Of a DNA stretch of 19,838 bases, positions 1-7,687 are shown piece after piece. The DNA lies in assembly GCA_964475685.1 (NCBI GenBank), contig CAYYXP010000036.1, forward strand, positions 1 to 19,838. Direction: 5' to 3'. Every line of letters begins with the position of its first letter. Positions within the stretch are counted from its first letter, which is position 1. This DNA is from CAVVWJ01 sp964475685. GTDB taxonomy: Bacteria; Gemmatimonadota; Gemmatimonadetes; Gemmatimonadales; GWC2-71-9. Under the pieces are notes generated by a model. The model worked only from the letters and a program-made list of their open reading frames with translations. It ran no database searches and had not been told where the DNA came from. The position numbers and the translations under genes are program-made.

Positions 1-1299
1 GGCGCGGACGCTCGCGATCATCGCCCGGTTCTTCGGCGTATCCGGCAGCATGTCGAGCAGCCGGGTACTGACGTAGACACCGGGCTCGATGGTGAAGACG
101 TCGCCTGTCACGAAGGGCCCGGGGCCCGACCCGGTGAGCGGAGGATCGTGAACCTCGAGCCCGATGCCGTGACCGAGTCCGTGAGCCATGTAGAGGAAAT
201 ACTGCTGGCAGCGGAAGGGGTCCTGACCGCAGTTGTCGGCCCATGGCGGATCGAAGGTCGCGTCCACCCCTTCGGTGAGCCCGAGCCGCGCGACGCCGCG
301 CGCGACCACCGCCCTGGCCGAGTCGCGCCACGCTTGGTAGGACGCGCCGGGGCCGGCCACCTTCTCGGCGGCCTTTTGTGCGTCGCGGACAACCTGATAC
401 ACCGCGCGCTGCTCGGCGGTGAACTTCCCACTGACCGGCACGGTGCGGGTCACGTCGGCGGCGTAGCCTCCGTATCCTGCTCCCACGTCCATGACCACCA
501 CATCACCCGCGAGCATCCGGCGGGTGTTGGTGTTGTAGTGATACTGCGTGGAGTTGGCCCCCGAGCCGATGATCGACACGAATGCGGGGCCGTCGCCACC
601 GGTCCGCCGAAATGCCGACTGGAACAGTGCTTCCACCTCGTATTCGTACATGCCCGGCCGCACCGTTCGCATCGCTTCCCGCTGCGCCTCGACGGTGATG
701 TTGATCGCCCGGCGGAGCATCGCCTGCTCCGCGGGGCTCTTGCGGGCGCGGAGGCTGTCCACGATCGGATGCGCGTCGCGCGGCTCGAGCCCGCCGTGGG
801 CGGCCACGAACGTGCGCATGAAGCTCGCGCCCCGGGTGAGAGAGTCGGCGGCGGCGTAGTCGGAGCCCGAGAAATCCCGAAGGGTGTAGAAGGGGAGCCC
901 GGTCGCGGCCAGCGAATCGAGCGCCGGCCGGAGGGCGGAGGCGGAGCGCGCCCCAAGGCCGGTTGCCTTCGTTACCGCTGCGGAATCGGGCGGGAAGCCG
1001 TCATACAGCTTGCGGCGCGGGTCGCGCGGGTGGAGATAGAGCGTGCCCGTCATCCGCCCGCCCCGCGCCACCAGCACGAGGGCCGCGTCGGGCTCGAGGA
1101 ATCCGGTCAGGTAGCGGAACGCGGGGAGCTGCGCGGGCCGGGAGAAGCCGGTGGGCGTCACAGCGCCGAACGCCACCACGACGCCGCTGTCGAGATGGGC
1201 GGCGAGGGAGTCGCGGCGGGCGGCGTACTCGGCGGCGGGGATCGCCTGTGCGGCCGCCGCGGCAGGTGCCAGCAGCAGGAGGAGCAGGAACGACCTCAT
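1..1299 (-). CDS. Secreted Xaa-Pro aminopeptidase-like M24B metallopeptidase (3' end cut by window)
   Basis: The gene reads leftward off the window edge; 433 codons are present without a stop. It starts at ATG 1299, preceded by AGAGGA four bases upstream. A hydrophobic leader (six Leu, then Ala-rich up to about residue 17, AAA-Q) indicates export. The C-terminal half is the pita-bread fold of family M24: D271 and D282 in a D-x10-D block (DVGAGYGGYAAD), H377 in HGLGHGIGLEVHD, and E405 in IEPGVY. These correspond to four of the five ligands of the dinuclear metal centre; the fifth (Glu) would lie beyond the window edge. The family removes N-terminal residues preceding proline. Residues 20-190 match the creatinase-like N-terminal domain in position. 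The exported form suggests periplasmic peptide trimming. It diverges from the lipoprotein gene at 1491. The family call is firm; the exact substrate is not. Confidence 0.93.
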   Translation of the reverse strand, partial: MRSFLLLLLLAPAAAAAQAIPAAEYAARRDSLAAHLDSGVVVAFGAVTPTGFSRPAQLPAFRYLTGFLEPDAALVLVARGGRMTGTLYLHPRDPRRKLYDGFPPDSAAVTKATGLGARSASALRPALDSLAATGLPFYTLRDFSGSDYAAADSLTRGASFMRTFVAAHGGLEPRDAHPIVDSLRARKSPAEQAMLRRAINITVEAQREAMRTVRPGMYEYEVEALFQSAFRRTGGDGPAFVSIIGSGANSTQYHYNTNTRRMLAGDVVVMDVGAGYGGYAADVTRTVPVSGKFTAEQRAVYQVVRDAQKAAEKVAGPGASYQAWRDSARAVVARGVARLGLTEGVDATFDPPWADNCGQDPFRCQQYFLYMAHGLGHGIGLEVHDPPLTGSGPGPFVTGDVFTIEPGVYVSTRLLDMLPDTPKNRAMIASVRA

Positions 1300-1424
1300 C
1301 GAATCCTCTGTTTTGGGACGGGAGGACGATAGGAGCGCGGACCCTTCGGAGGAAGGGGCAGACGTCGTCGCTCTCGCATCCTGAGAGGTTGGCCGGGGTG
1401 GCGCGGCGCGACCGCTACACCCAA

Positions 1425-1457
1425 CGCTTTATGTCACAATGACTTGTACTACGTTGT
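1425..1457. promoter_or_regulatory. AT-richer patch in the divergent spacer, possible promoter region
   Basis: The 191-bp gap between the divergent genes starting at 1299 and 1491 has one clearly AT-richer stretch (gctttatgtcacaatgactt and following) in otherwise GC-rich DNA. Promoters for both directions would be expected in this gap. I could not place convincing -35/-10 pairs on either strand, so only the region is marked. Confidence 0.25.
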
Positions 1458-1490
1458 CGGGCGGCACATCGATTGCCCCTCACCGGCCGC

Positions 1491-1919
1491 ATGCGGCCGC
1501 GCCGGATCGCCCTCCTCCTCTGTGCCCTGACATACGTGGGAGGCTGCGGCTTTGATCCAGTCGGCGAGCAGCCGATGATCGCCCCCGACATCTATCGAAC
1601 CTGGTGGGACAAGACCGAGGCGTGCTCCGGCCTGACCGGGGACTTCGACCGGGTCGAATGGCTGGTGGTGCCCGGGCACGGCTTCACCTGCTCGAGCGGG
1701 CAGTGCGCCGGGCATTGGGAATCGGATCATCGCATCTTCCTCGCGTCCGACTGGCAGGCCCACGAGATGGTCGTGCGCCACGAGATGCTGCACGACCTGC
1801 TCGGACGCGCCGGCCACCCCGCTCCGCCGTTCGGCCAGGGGTGTCCGCTCACCTGGGAGACGTGGACGGGAGGCGATTCGACGCTGGTGACGGCGGCGGC
1901 CGATATCGTCGTCGAGTAG
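1491..1919 (+). CDS. Small lipoprotein with HEMLH zinc-peptidase-like motif
   Basis: A 142-residue protein when started at ATG 1491; an in-frame TTG at 1473 would add six residues. The ATG gives a better n-region (MRPRR) and is preferred, although neither start has a clear Shine-Dalgarno. A short hydrophobic stretch ends in VGGC, giving a probable lipidated Cys19. The key feature is RHEMLHDLL, with HExxH at residues 97-101 and a further His at 109 in AGHP. HExxH usually supplies two zinc ligands and the catalytic Glu. The spacing to H109 (HExxH-x7-H) does not fit the metzincin HExxHxxGxxH pattern, so the third ligand is uncertain. Four more cysteines (45, 67, 72, 118) could form disulfides after export. 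No named family is recognised with confidence. It may be a mini-metallopeptidase or a zinc-binding structural protein. It lies 100 bp upstream of another metallopeptidase-like lipoprotein on the same strand. Confidence 0.75.
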   Translation: MRPRRIALLLCALTYVGGCGFDPVGEQPMIAPDIYRTWWDKTEACSGLTGDFDRVEWLVVPGHGFTCSSGQCAGHWESDHRIFLASDWQAHEMVVRHEMLHDLLGRAGHPAPPFGQGCPLTWETWTGGDSTLVTAAADIVVE

Positions 1920-2019
1920 CAGCCTTTCCCGGGTACTTTCCTTCCTGAATCATTTCCCCTCCCCGCTCCGTCCATCCGCGATCCCTGTTAGCTTGGGTTA
2001 CTTTGCCCGGAGCCCGCTG

Positions 2020-3315
2020 ATGCGACTGCTGTCCCGCCTTCTGCCTCTCCTCATCCTTGCCGGATGTCGCGACCCCGCGCCGCCGCCCCCCGATCCCGCC
2101 TCGCTCGACCCGATCGCGCGGCGGTACCTGACGCTCGTGCTGGCGCTCAGCGCGCACGACGCCAGCTACGTGGACGCCTACTACGGGCCCGATTCGATTC
2201 GGTCACAGGCCCTGGCCGAATCGCTGAGCGTGGTGCAGATCGAGGCCTCGGCGGATTCGTTGAAAGCGATCCTGGGGGACAGCACTCCGCGGTACGCCGA
2301 CTCGCTCGTGGCGCTGCGCCACCGCTACCTCCGTACGCAGTTGGGAGCGATGGCCGCCGGCGCGCGCATGCTGGGAGGCGAGCGCCTGTCGTTCGACCAG
2401 GAGGCGCTGGCCCTCTACGATGCCACGCCGCCGCATTTCCCGGACTCTCACTTTGACTCCCTCCTGGCCCGCCTGGATACGCTCCTCCCCGGACGGGAGC
2501 CGCTGGCGCAACGCTTCCAGCGATTCCGAGACCGGGTCATGATCCCGGCAGGGCAGGTGGATACGGTTTTCAGGACCGCGATCGCCGCTTGTCGCGCGCG
2601 CACTCTCGCGCGCATGCCGCTCCCTCCGGGGGAGCGCTTCGACCTGGAGTACGTGAAGGGGACGCCCTGGAACGCCTACAACTGGTACAAGGGGAGATAC
2701 CTGAGCCTGATCCAGGTCAATCTCGACTTCCCGATTCCGGTAGACCGGGCGGTGGATCTCGCCTGTCACGAGGGATACCCCGGGCACCACGTCTACAACG
2801 CGAAGCTCGAGGAATCGCTGGTGCAGCGGCGCGGGTGGCTGGAGTTCTCGGTGTATCCGCTGTTCACCCCGCAGTCGCTCATCGCGGAGGGCACCGCGAA
2901 TCTCGGGATCGACATGGTGTTTCCTGCCGCCGAGCGGACGGCGTACGAGCGGGACTCGCTGTTTCCGCTGGCGGGTCTGGACACGGCGCTCGCGGTGCGC
3001 AACGCGGCGGTACGCGAGGTCGTCGAACGGCTCAACTACGCGCGGAACGAAGTGGCGCGCCGCTATCTCGACAGGGAGCTCGACTCGACCGCGGCGCGGC
3101 TGGCCATGGCGCGCTATTGGCTCATCACGCCGGAGGCGGCGGCCAAGAACCTCCGTTTCATCGATAGCTATCGCAGCTACGTCATCAATTACAACCTGGG
3201 CCGCGACATGGTTGCCGCATGGGTCGCGCGGGCGGGCGGGGATTCACCGGAGGGGAGGTGGCGGGTGTTCAACGAGCTGCTGAGCTCTCCGCGGCTTCCG
3301 GGTGATCTGCAATAG
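2020..3315 (+). CDS. DUF885-like putative zinc peptidase lipoprotein
   Basis: A 431-residue protein starting at ATG 2020, preceded by GGAG eight bases upstream; an in-frame TTG at 1993 is a weaker start. The leader ends with LAGC (Cys16), a good lipobox, followed by a Pro-rich tether, so the protein is probably membrane-anchored outside the cytoplasm. The core motif CHEGYPGHH (H250, E251, H256, H257), followed by AEGTAN (E290), resembles the HExxPGHH plus EG signature of DUF885 proteins, thought to be zincin-type peptidases. DUF885 proteins are usually around 550-600 residues, so this is a shorter relative. The charged, helix-forming flanks are also family-like. Activity is inferred from motif only. 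The gene converges with the M2-like peptidase gene, 33 bp apart, with no obvious strong terminator in the gap. The upstream 100 bp is pyrimidine-rich, without a clear promoter. Confidence 0.78.
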   Translation: MRLLSRLLPLLILAGCRDPAPPPPDPASLDPIARRYLTLVLALSAHDASYVDAYYGPDSIRSQALAESLSVVQIEASADSLKAILGDSTPRYADSLVALRHRYLRTQLGAMAAGARMLGGERLSFDQEALALYDATPPHFPDSHFDSLLARLDTLLPGREPLAQRFQRFRDRVMIPAGQVDTVFRTAIAACRARTLARMPLPPGERFDLEYVKGTPWNAYNWYKGRYLSLIQVNLDFPIPVDRAVDLACHEGYPGHHVYNAKLEESLVQRRGWLEFSVYPLFTPQSLIAEGTANLGIDMVFPAAERTAYERDSLFPLAGLDTALAVRNAAVREVVERLNYARNEVARRYLDRELDSTAARLAMARYWLITPEAAAKNLRFIDSYRSYVINYNLGRDMVAAWVARAGGDSPEGRWRVFNELLSSPRLPGDLQ

Positions 3316-3348
3316 TCCGCGGCGTTCAGGTGGGCTGCCGGCCGCCGG

Positions 3349-5016
3349 TCACGGTCCCTTCAAGCGCTGCATGTCCAGAAGTATCGCCGCCGGTGTGACC
3401 GGACCGCCCAGAAATTCCTCCACAACCTGGCGTGAGGGGCGCTCGAGACCGAACCGGAACAGCCGTGGCGCCACCCATCCGTACCACGTCGAATCGCCGG
3501 CCGCGAACGCCCCATGCAGCTCGACGGTTCGCGCCCGGATGGCCGCGATGAGGATGGAGCCCACCGAGTAGTTCATCATGTACCCCGGCTCGTCTATCAA
3601 CTGCCTGCGCATCGCCCACCAGGAAAGCTCCGGGTGAGGGCGGATGTGCAGGTAATCGCTGGTGAGCCGGGCCCAGATGGCGTTGGGGTCTCCAGCCGGG
3701 TCTCTCAGCATCTGCGCCTCGAGCAGTGCCCAGGCGACGTCCATCGCGATTCCCGCATAGCGGGCGCGGAGACCATCGACCAGCGGGACGGTGTCGCCGA
3801 GCCACCGTCGCTGCCATGCCGGCTCGGTCACGTCGAGCGCCACGAGGTCTCCCAGCGCCTCGCTCAAGGGATCGCTGTCGGGCCAGTCGGCGTAGGCGGG
3901 ACGGGTGCGGATCGCGGCGATGTGGATCGCGTGCCCGGTCTCGTGCAGCAACTCGGCGAGATTGTCGAGCCCTCCCTCCCGGTAGGTCGCGAACACCCAT
4001 GGTTCTCCCGGGATCCACCGTTCTCCCCGCAGCCGGGCCCGTGCACCGAAGGTGGTGTACGCCACCGGGGTTTTCCCCTCGCGCGGCGCGAGATCGTACT
4101 GCACCCGGAGCGTGGAGACGTCGGCGCCGAGGGCACGGTAGACCTCGGCGTTGAGCCTCTGGAGGCCCTCCGCGGAAATCTTCGGGCTCAGCGTGCGGCT
4201 GGCTGCTCCGGCGGAGTAGTACCAGTCCCACGGCTCCACCAGTGAATCGGGGGTCGCGTCGCGCCAGGTCTCGAGAATCGCGTAGAGCCACCGCTCGAGC
4301 GAGTCCGGCGGGACACCGGATGCCCGTGCCTGCCGCACCGCCGCCGCCTCCCCGGTTCCCCGCCGCCGGACCTCCAACCCGATGAGGGTGCGGTAGGGGC
4401 TCTGCGGCTCGTTGCCGCCGTTGATGCTCTGCCAGACCGGCTCCAGGGCGAGGAAGAGGCGCCGCCGCTCCCCGGGATCCGCGGTTTGCGCAATTGCGCC
4501 GAGGACCGAGAGGCGGTCGAGGGTGTCGCCGCCCGCCACGACGTGGTGCTGGGCCCACCCGTAGCAGCCGTAGATTCGCTTGCGGAGGGAGTCGAGCCCG
4601 CCGACACCCTGTGAGACCGCGGCGGGGTCGTAGGCGCAGCCGGGCTGCGCGTTCGCGGGCGGGGCAGCCGCCGCGGACAGGGCGAGGTGGCCGAGGTCGC
4701 GTGCCAGCGCCGCGCGCATGACACCGAGGGCGCGCGCGTCATCGGGGGCGAGCGCCGCCGAGTCGGTGGACGCGAGGCGCGCTGCCACCCGGGCCCGCAG
4801 CTCGTCGTGGCGACGGGCCATGGTGTCGAGCGGAAGCCCCTCGGGCGTCGCAACGAGGCCTGCCGCCGCGGTGACGTCGTAGCGGTCGCGAAGGGCCCGG
4901 AGGTCGGCGTAGGCCGATTCCGCGGCCGCGATGCCTGCCTCCGGCGACACGGCTGCGGGCGGCGCGGTCGTGCAGGCGGCGAGCATCACGGCTGCGGCGA
5001 GTCTACCGTTTCTCAT
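3349..5016 (-). CDS. M2-like (ACE-type) gluzincin peptidase lipoprotein
   Basis: A 555-residue protein starting at ATG 5016; an in-frame TTG at 5028 is possible. The leader ends in LAAC (Cys15), a lipobox, so it is likely a membrane-anchored extracytoplasmic enzyme. The zinc site is HETGH at 358-362. A Glu at 386 lies in SEALGDLVALDV. The 28-residue distance from the first His to this Glu equals that of angiotensin-converting enzyme (M2), and the local EALGD resembles the M2 EAIGD block; M3 oligopeptidases have 29. The C-terminal part carries a PHPELSWW stretch and DEPGYMMNY. Known M2 enzymes are dipeptidyl carboxypeptidases; that activity is only inferred here, and a broader M2/M3-like oligopeptidase is possible. 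It is the last gene of the five-gene operon. Its start overlaps the DUF2784 gene by 14 bp, suggesting translational coupling. Confidence 0.8.
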   Translation of the reverse strand: MRNGRLAAAVMLAACTTAPPAAVSPEAGIAAAESAYADLRALRDRYDVTAAAGLVATPEGLPLDTMARRHDELRARVAARLASTDSAALAPDDARALGVMRAALARDLGHLALSAAAAPPANAQPGCAYDPAAVSQGVGGLDSLRKRIYGCYGWAQHHVVAGGDTLDRLSVLGAIAQTADPGERRRLFLALEPVWQSINGGNEPQSPYRTLIGLEVRRRGTGEAAAVRQARASGVPPDSLERWLYAILETWRDATPDSLVEPWDWYYSAGAASRTLSPKISAEGLQRLNAEVYRALGADVSTLRVQYDLAPREGKTPVAYTTFGARARLRGERWIPGEPWVFATYREGGLDNLAELLHETGHAIHIAAIRTRPAYADWPDSDPLSEALGDLVALDVTEPAWQRRWLGDTVPLVDGLRARYAGIAMDVAWALLEAQMLRDPAGDPNAIWARLTSDYLHIRPHPELSWWAMRRQLIDEPGYMMNYSVGSILIAAIRARTVELHGAFAAGDSTWYGWVAPRLFRFGLERPSRQVVEEFLGGPVTPAAILLDMQRLKGP

Positions 5017-5389
5017 TGGTCCGGCCAAGGTGTGGCCGCCTGCGCCACCACAGCCAATAGAACCCCACGTTGACCAGGACGACGATCACCCCGAGCACGA
5101 TCTGGATGCCGCGCGTGAGTCCGCTCGGATAGATCGCCGCGGTCAGGTAGTGCTCGATGAAACCCCCGGTGTACCCCGCCTCTCCCCCCCTCCGGCGGAG
5201 GGACTGCTCGAGCGGGGTGAGGGGGCAAATCCCTCCGATGAACTCGATCAGCGCCCCCCAAAGCGCGACGGGCAGGTGCACGTACGCCACCCGTGGCCAG
5301 CGGAGCAGCAGCAGTCCGCCGGCCGCCACGAAGAGCACGAATCCCATGTGGAGGAGGAGCAGCAGGTCGGCAAGCGCGCGGAAGAGCAT
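5003..5389 (-). CDS. DUF2784 family small membrane protein
   Basis: A 128-residue protein from ATG 5389, matching the DUF2784 family along its whole length. Recognisable blocks are LHMGFVLFV, GGLLLLRWPR, HLPVALWGALIEFIGGICPL, TPLEQSLR, GYTGGFIEHYL and IYPSGLTR. Hydrophobic segments at about 8-30, 38-58 and 95-117 imply three membrane helices, with a basic C-terminal tail (WWRRRPH). The molecular function of the family is unknown. It sits 26 bp downstream of the DinB-like gene and overlaps the following peptidase gene by 14 bp, so it is a genuine operon member. Conserved acidic and His residues at the membrane face (E49, H80) are visible, but no role is assigned to them. Confidence 0.92.
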   Translation of the reverse strand: MLFRALADLLLLLHMGFVLFVAAGGLLLLRWPRVAYVHLPVALWGALIEFIGGICPLTPLEQSLRRRGGEAGYTGGFIEHYLTAAIYPSGLTRGIQIVLGVIVVLVNVGFYWLWWRRRPHLGRTNEKR

Positions 5390-5415
5390 GCGGCTGCGGG
5401 TCTACGGCCACACCG

Positions 5416-5961
5416 TCACGTGGCCTCCACGACTTCCCGGATGCGCGAGAGCTGCCGTAGATGCGCCAGGTCGTGCCCGGCGTAGATCTTCCGCATGAGG
5501 CCGAGGCTTTCCTCGCCGCGCTCGCTGTGGAGCCCCACGCGGGTGAGGTCGGCCTCGGTAAGATGCTCCCAGAGGCGGAGATTGCCCCGGCGGACGAGGG
5601 TGAACTGGTCCAATGCCTCCGCGAACGGCACCTCCTCGTAGCGCAGCCGCTCGGCCCAGAGGTCCTGGTCGAACCCCGCAAGCGGCGGGCGGTCCTGCGC
5701 GAGTGTCAGGCGGAGGCGCACCGCCCCCATCAATTCGGCGTCGGCGAGGTGCTGGACAACGTGGCGGATCGACCACTTGCCCGGTTTCTCCGGCTTCTCG
5801 ACCTGCGCGGCCCCGAGGCCGGACACGATGACCGAGATAGTCGGGGGAGTGGCTCGGAGCACGTCCACCGGGTCGCGGTCGCCAAGCAGATCGAGGAGCG
5901 CTCGGGTGTAGAGTGCGGCCTCTCCAGTGGCCGACGGCCCAGAGTTCGTCAAGATGGACAT
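5416..5961 (-). CDS. DinB/YfiT-like four-helix metal-fold protein
   Basis: A 181-residue cytoplasmic protein starting at ATG 5961 with AAGGGG five bases upstream. It has no signal peptide. It fits the DinB_2 four-helix bundle family: the helix KWSIRHVVQHLADAE carries H71, and AGHDLAHLRQL carries H163 and H167. This three-His pattern (one early, two spaced by four) is the metal site of YfiT-type DinB proteins. Members include thiol-dependent S-transferases that use bacillithiol or mycothiol, but many are uncharacterised. The name comes from B. subtilis DinB, not the E. coli DNA polymerase IV. Its start lies 10 bp after the stop of the amidohydrolase gene. Its presence beside a GGT-like enzyme could hint at low-molecular-weight thiol conjugate processing, which is inference only. 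Confidence 0.88.
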   Translation of the reverse strand: MSILTNSGPSATGEAALYTRALLDLLGDRDPVDVLRATPPTISVIVSGLGAAQVEKPEKPGKWSIRHVVQHLADAELMGAVRLRLTLAQDRPPLAGFDQDLWAERLRYEEVPFAEALDQFTLVRRGNLRLWEHLTEADLTRVGLHSERGEESLGLMRKIYAGHDLAHLRQLSRIREVVEAT

Positions 5962-5971
5962 GGTTGCCCCT

Positions 5972-7687
5972 TCATTCGCCGCGGGCGCGGTAGACGGTGT
6001 TCCCCTCCAGCAGCGTCCTCACCACCTTGACGGTGTGGATCTGATCCACCGGAACGTCGAACAGGTTCCGATCGAGGATCACGAGGTCGGCGAGCTTCCC
6101 CACCTCGATCGAGCCGGTCTCGCGCTCCAAGCGGTTCGCGTAGGCGGCGTGGATCGTGTACAGAGAGATCATCGTCGGCAGGTCCACCCGTTCGGCAGGG
6201 TTCCACACCGGCATGCCGGGCCGCTCGGGGTCGAGGTGGGTGATGCCCGTCTCGATTGCATCGAGCGGGTTGAGTGACGACACCGACCAGTCGCTCCCGC
6301 CCGACACTACGGCACCGGTGCGCACCATGCTCGCGATCGGGTATTCCCAGCGCGACCGCTTGGGCCCCAGCGCGGGATCGGCGAGCTTTGTGAGGTATTC
6401 GTCGCCATTAGCCCAGAGCGCCTGGAAGTTGGCCACCACACCGAGTTCCCGGAATCGGGGAATGTCGGCGGGATCGATCAACTGGAGGTGGGAGATGGAG
6501 TGACGCGAGTCGCGGGCGTCGTTCCGCGCTCTTGCCTTCTCGAAGGCATCGAGCGTCATGCGGACAGCGCGGTCGCCGATGGCGTGGACGTGAATCAGGA
6601 AGCCGTCGCGATCGAGCGCCGCGGTAAGCCGGTCGAGCGTCGGCTGGTCGTAGGTGGGCGTGCCGGCGTCTCCGGGGCGGTCGAGATACGGCTCGAGCAG
6701 CGCCGCCGTACGGCTCTCCATCACGCCATCGGCGAAGAGCTTCACGGCGATGGGGTGGACGCGGGGAGAGGCGAATCGTGTCCGCCACTCGCGCAGGCGG
6801 GGGAGAAGGGCGTCACCCGTGTCTGCTCCGACGGTGAGCGCCGCGACGACGCGAAAGGTGAGCTTCCCCGCCCTGTCTGCCTCGTGGTATGCCCTGAGCT
6901 CCCCTTCCCCAGCATTGGCGGCGAAGACGGTCGTGAGGCCGAAGGCGTTGGCACTGTCCTGTGCCAGCTTCAGACCCGCCGATCTCTCCGCATCGGTGTA
7001 GTCAGGCAAGAGCCTCGCGACGAGATCAATCGCCTTCTCTCGCAGCGCCCCGGTCGGCTCGCGAGTCCGCGGGTCGCGCTCGATGCGTCCGGCGGGCGGG
7101 TCGGGCGTGACGCGGGTAATCCCGGCCAGGGCCCGCGCCGTCGAGTTGACCCACGCGGAGTGTCCATCCATCGCGTACAGGAGCGCCGGGCGGTCGGGAA
7201 CGGCATCGTCGAGCATTGCCTTCGACGGGTTCGCGTTCGGGAAGAGCGGAAGCTGCCAGCCCTTGCCGCGGATCCACGTCAATTCCGGATGTGCCGACGC
7301 GCAGGCTCGAACCGTATCCACGACCTCCTGCGCCGTGCCGGCGTCGAACAGGAGGCATCCACTCAGCTCCACTCCGCCCTCCACCGGGTGGACATGTGCG
7401 TCCTGGAATCCCGGCAGCACCATCCGGCCCGCGAGATCCACGACCTCTGTGGAAGGGCCGATCAGCTCCGCGGGCGGATCCCCGCTGCCCACGTAGATGA
7501 TCCTGCCCTTCCGCACCGCAACGGTCGTGGCCCAGCTCCTCGCGGCGTCCACGGTGTACACCGCCCCGCCCCGCAGCACGAGATCCGCCGGCTCCGTGTG
7601 GCCGGCCCCTCCGCTGTCCGGCTCCTTCGCGCAGGCCGTGGCGAGCAGCGCGCAGCAGAGTCCGGCCATGCTCGACGACCGGCTCAC
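5972..7687 (-). CDS. YtcJ-like amidohydrolase family 3 lipoprotein
   Basis: A 571-residue protein. The chosen start is GTG 7687, whose GTGA overlaps the stop of the GGT-like gene. It supplies an Arg in the n-region (MSRSSS); ATG 7669 would leave the leader uncharged. The leader ends with LATAC (Cys19), so the enzyme is probably lipid-anchored. Amidohydrolase signatures are complete: FQDAHVHP (H98, H100) on strand 1, VKLFADGVMESRTAALLEPY around K316, HVHAIGD (H366, H368), SHLQLID (H400) and GSDW (D466), with the closing block GSIEVGKLADLVILD. This pattern is typical of the YtcJ/NfdA branch, which hydrolyses N-acyl or N-formyl amide bonds. The actual substrate is unknown. Transport to the periplasm is unusual for amidohydrolases generally but common among Gemmatimonadota-type genomes. 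It is the second gene of the operon. Confidence 0.92.
   Translation of the reverse strand: MSRSSSMAGLCCALLATACAKEPDSGGAGHTEPADLVLRGGAVYTVDAARSWATTVAVRKGRIIYVGSGDPPAELIGPSTEVVDLAGRMVLPGFQDAHVHPVEGGVELSGCLLFDAGTAQEVVDTVRACASAHPELTWIRGKGWQLPLFPNANPSKAMLDDAVPDRPALLYAMDGHSAWVNSTARALAGITRVTPDPPAGRIERDPRTREPTGALREKAIDLVARLLPDYTDAERSAGLKLAQDSANAFGLTTVFAANAGEGELRAYHEADRAGKLTFRVVAALTVGADTGDALLPRLREWRTRFASPRVHPIAVKLFADGVMESRTAALLEPYLDRPGDAGTPTYDQPTLDRLTAALDRDGFLIHVHAIGDRAVRMTLDAFEKARARNDARDSRHSISHLQLIDPADIPRFRELGVVANFQALWANGDEYLTKLADPALGPKRSRWEYPIASMVRTGAVVSGGSDWSVSSLNPLDAIETGITHLDPERPGMPVWNPAERVDLPTMISLYTIHAAYANRLERETGSIEVGKLADLVILDRNLFDVPVDQIHTVKVVRTLLEGNTVYRARGE

Noticed and set aside
148..1332. 394-codon plus-strand frame opposite the M24 peptidase
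   Set aside because: The opposite strand has all visible M24 ligands and a signal peptide; the plus frame shows no recognisable protein.
3326..4558. 410-codon frame on the same strand as the M2-like peptidase
   Set aside because: Pro/Arg/Gly-rich frame-shifted reading of the peptidase gene; it has no HExxH or leader.
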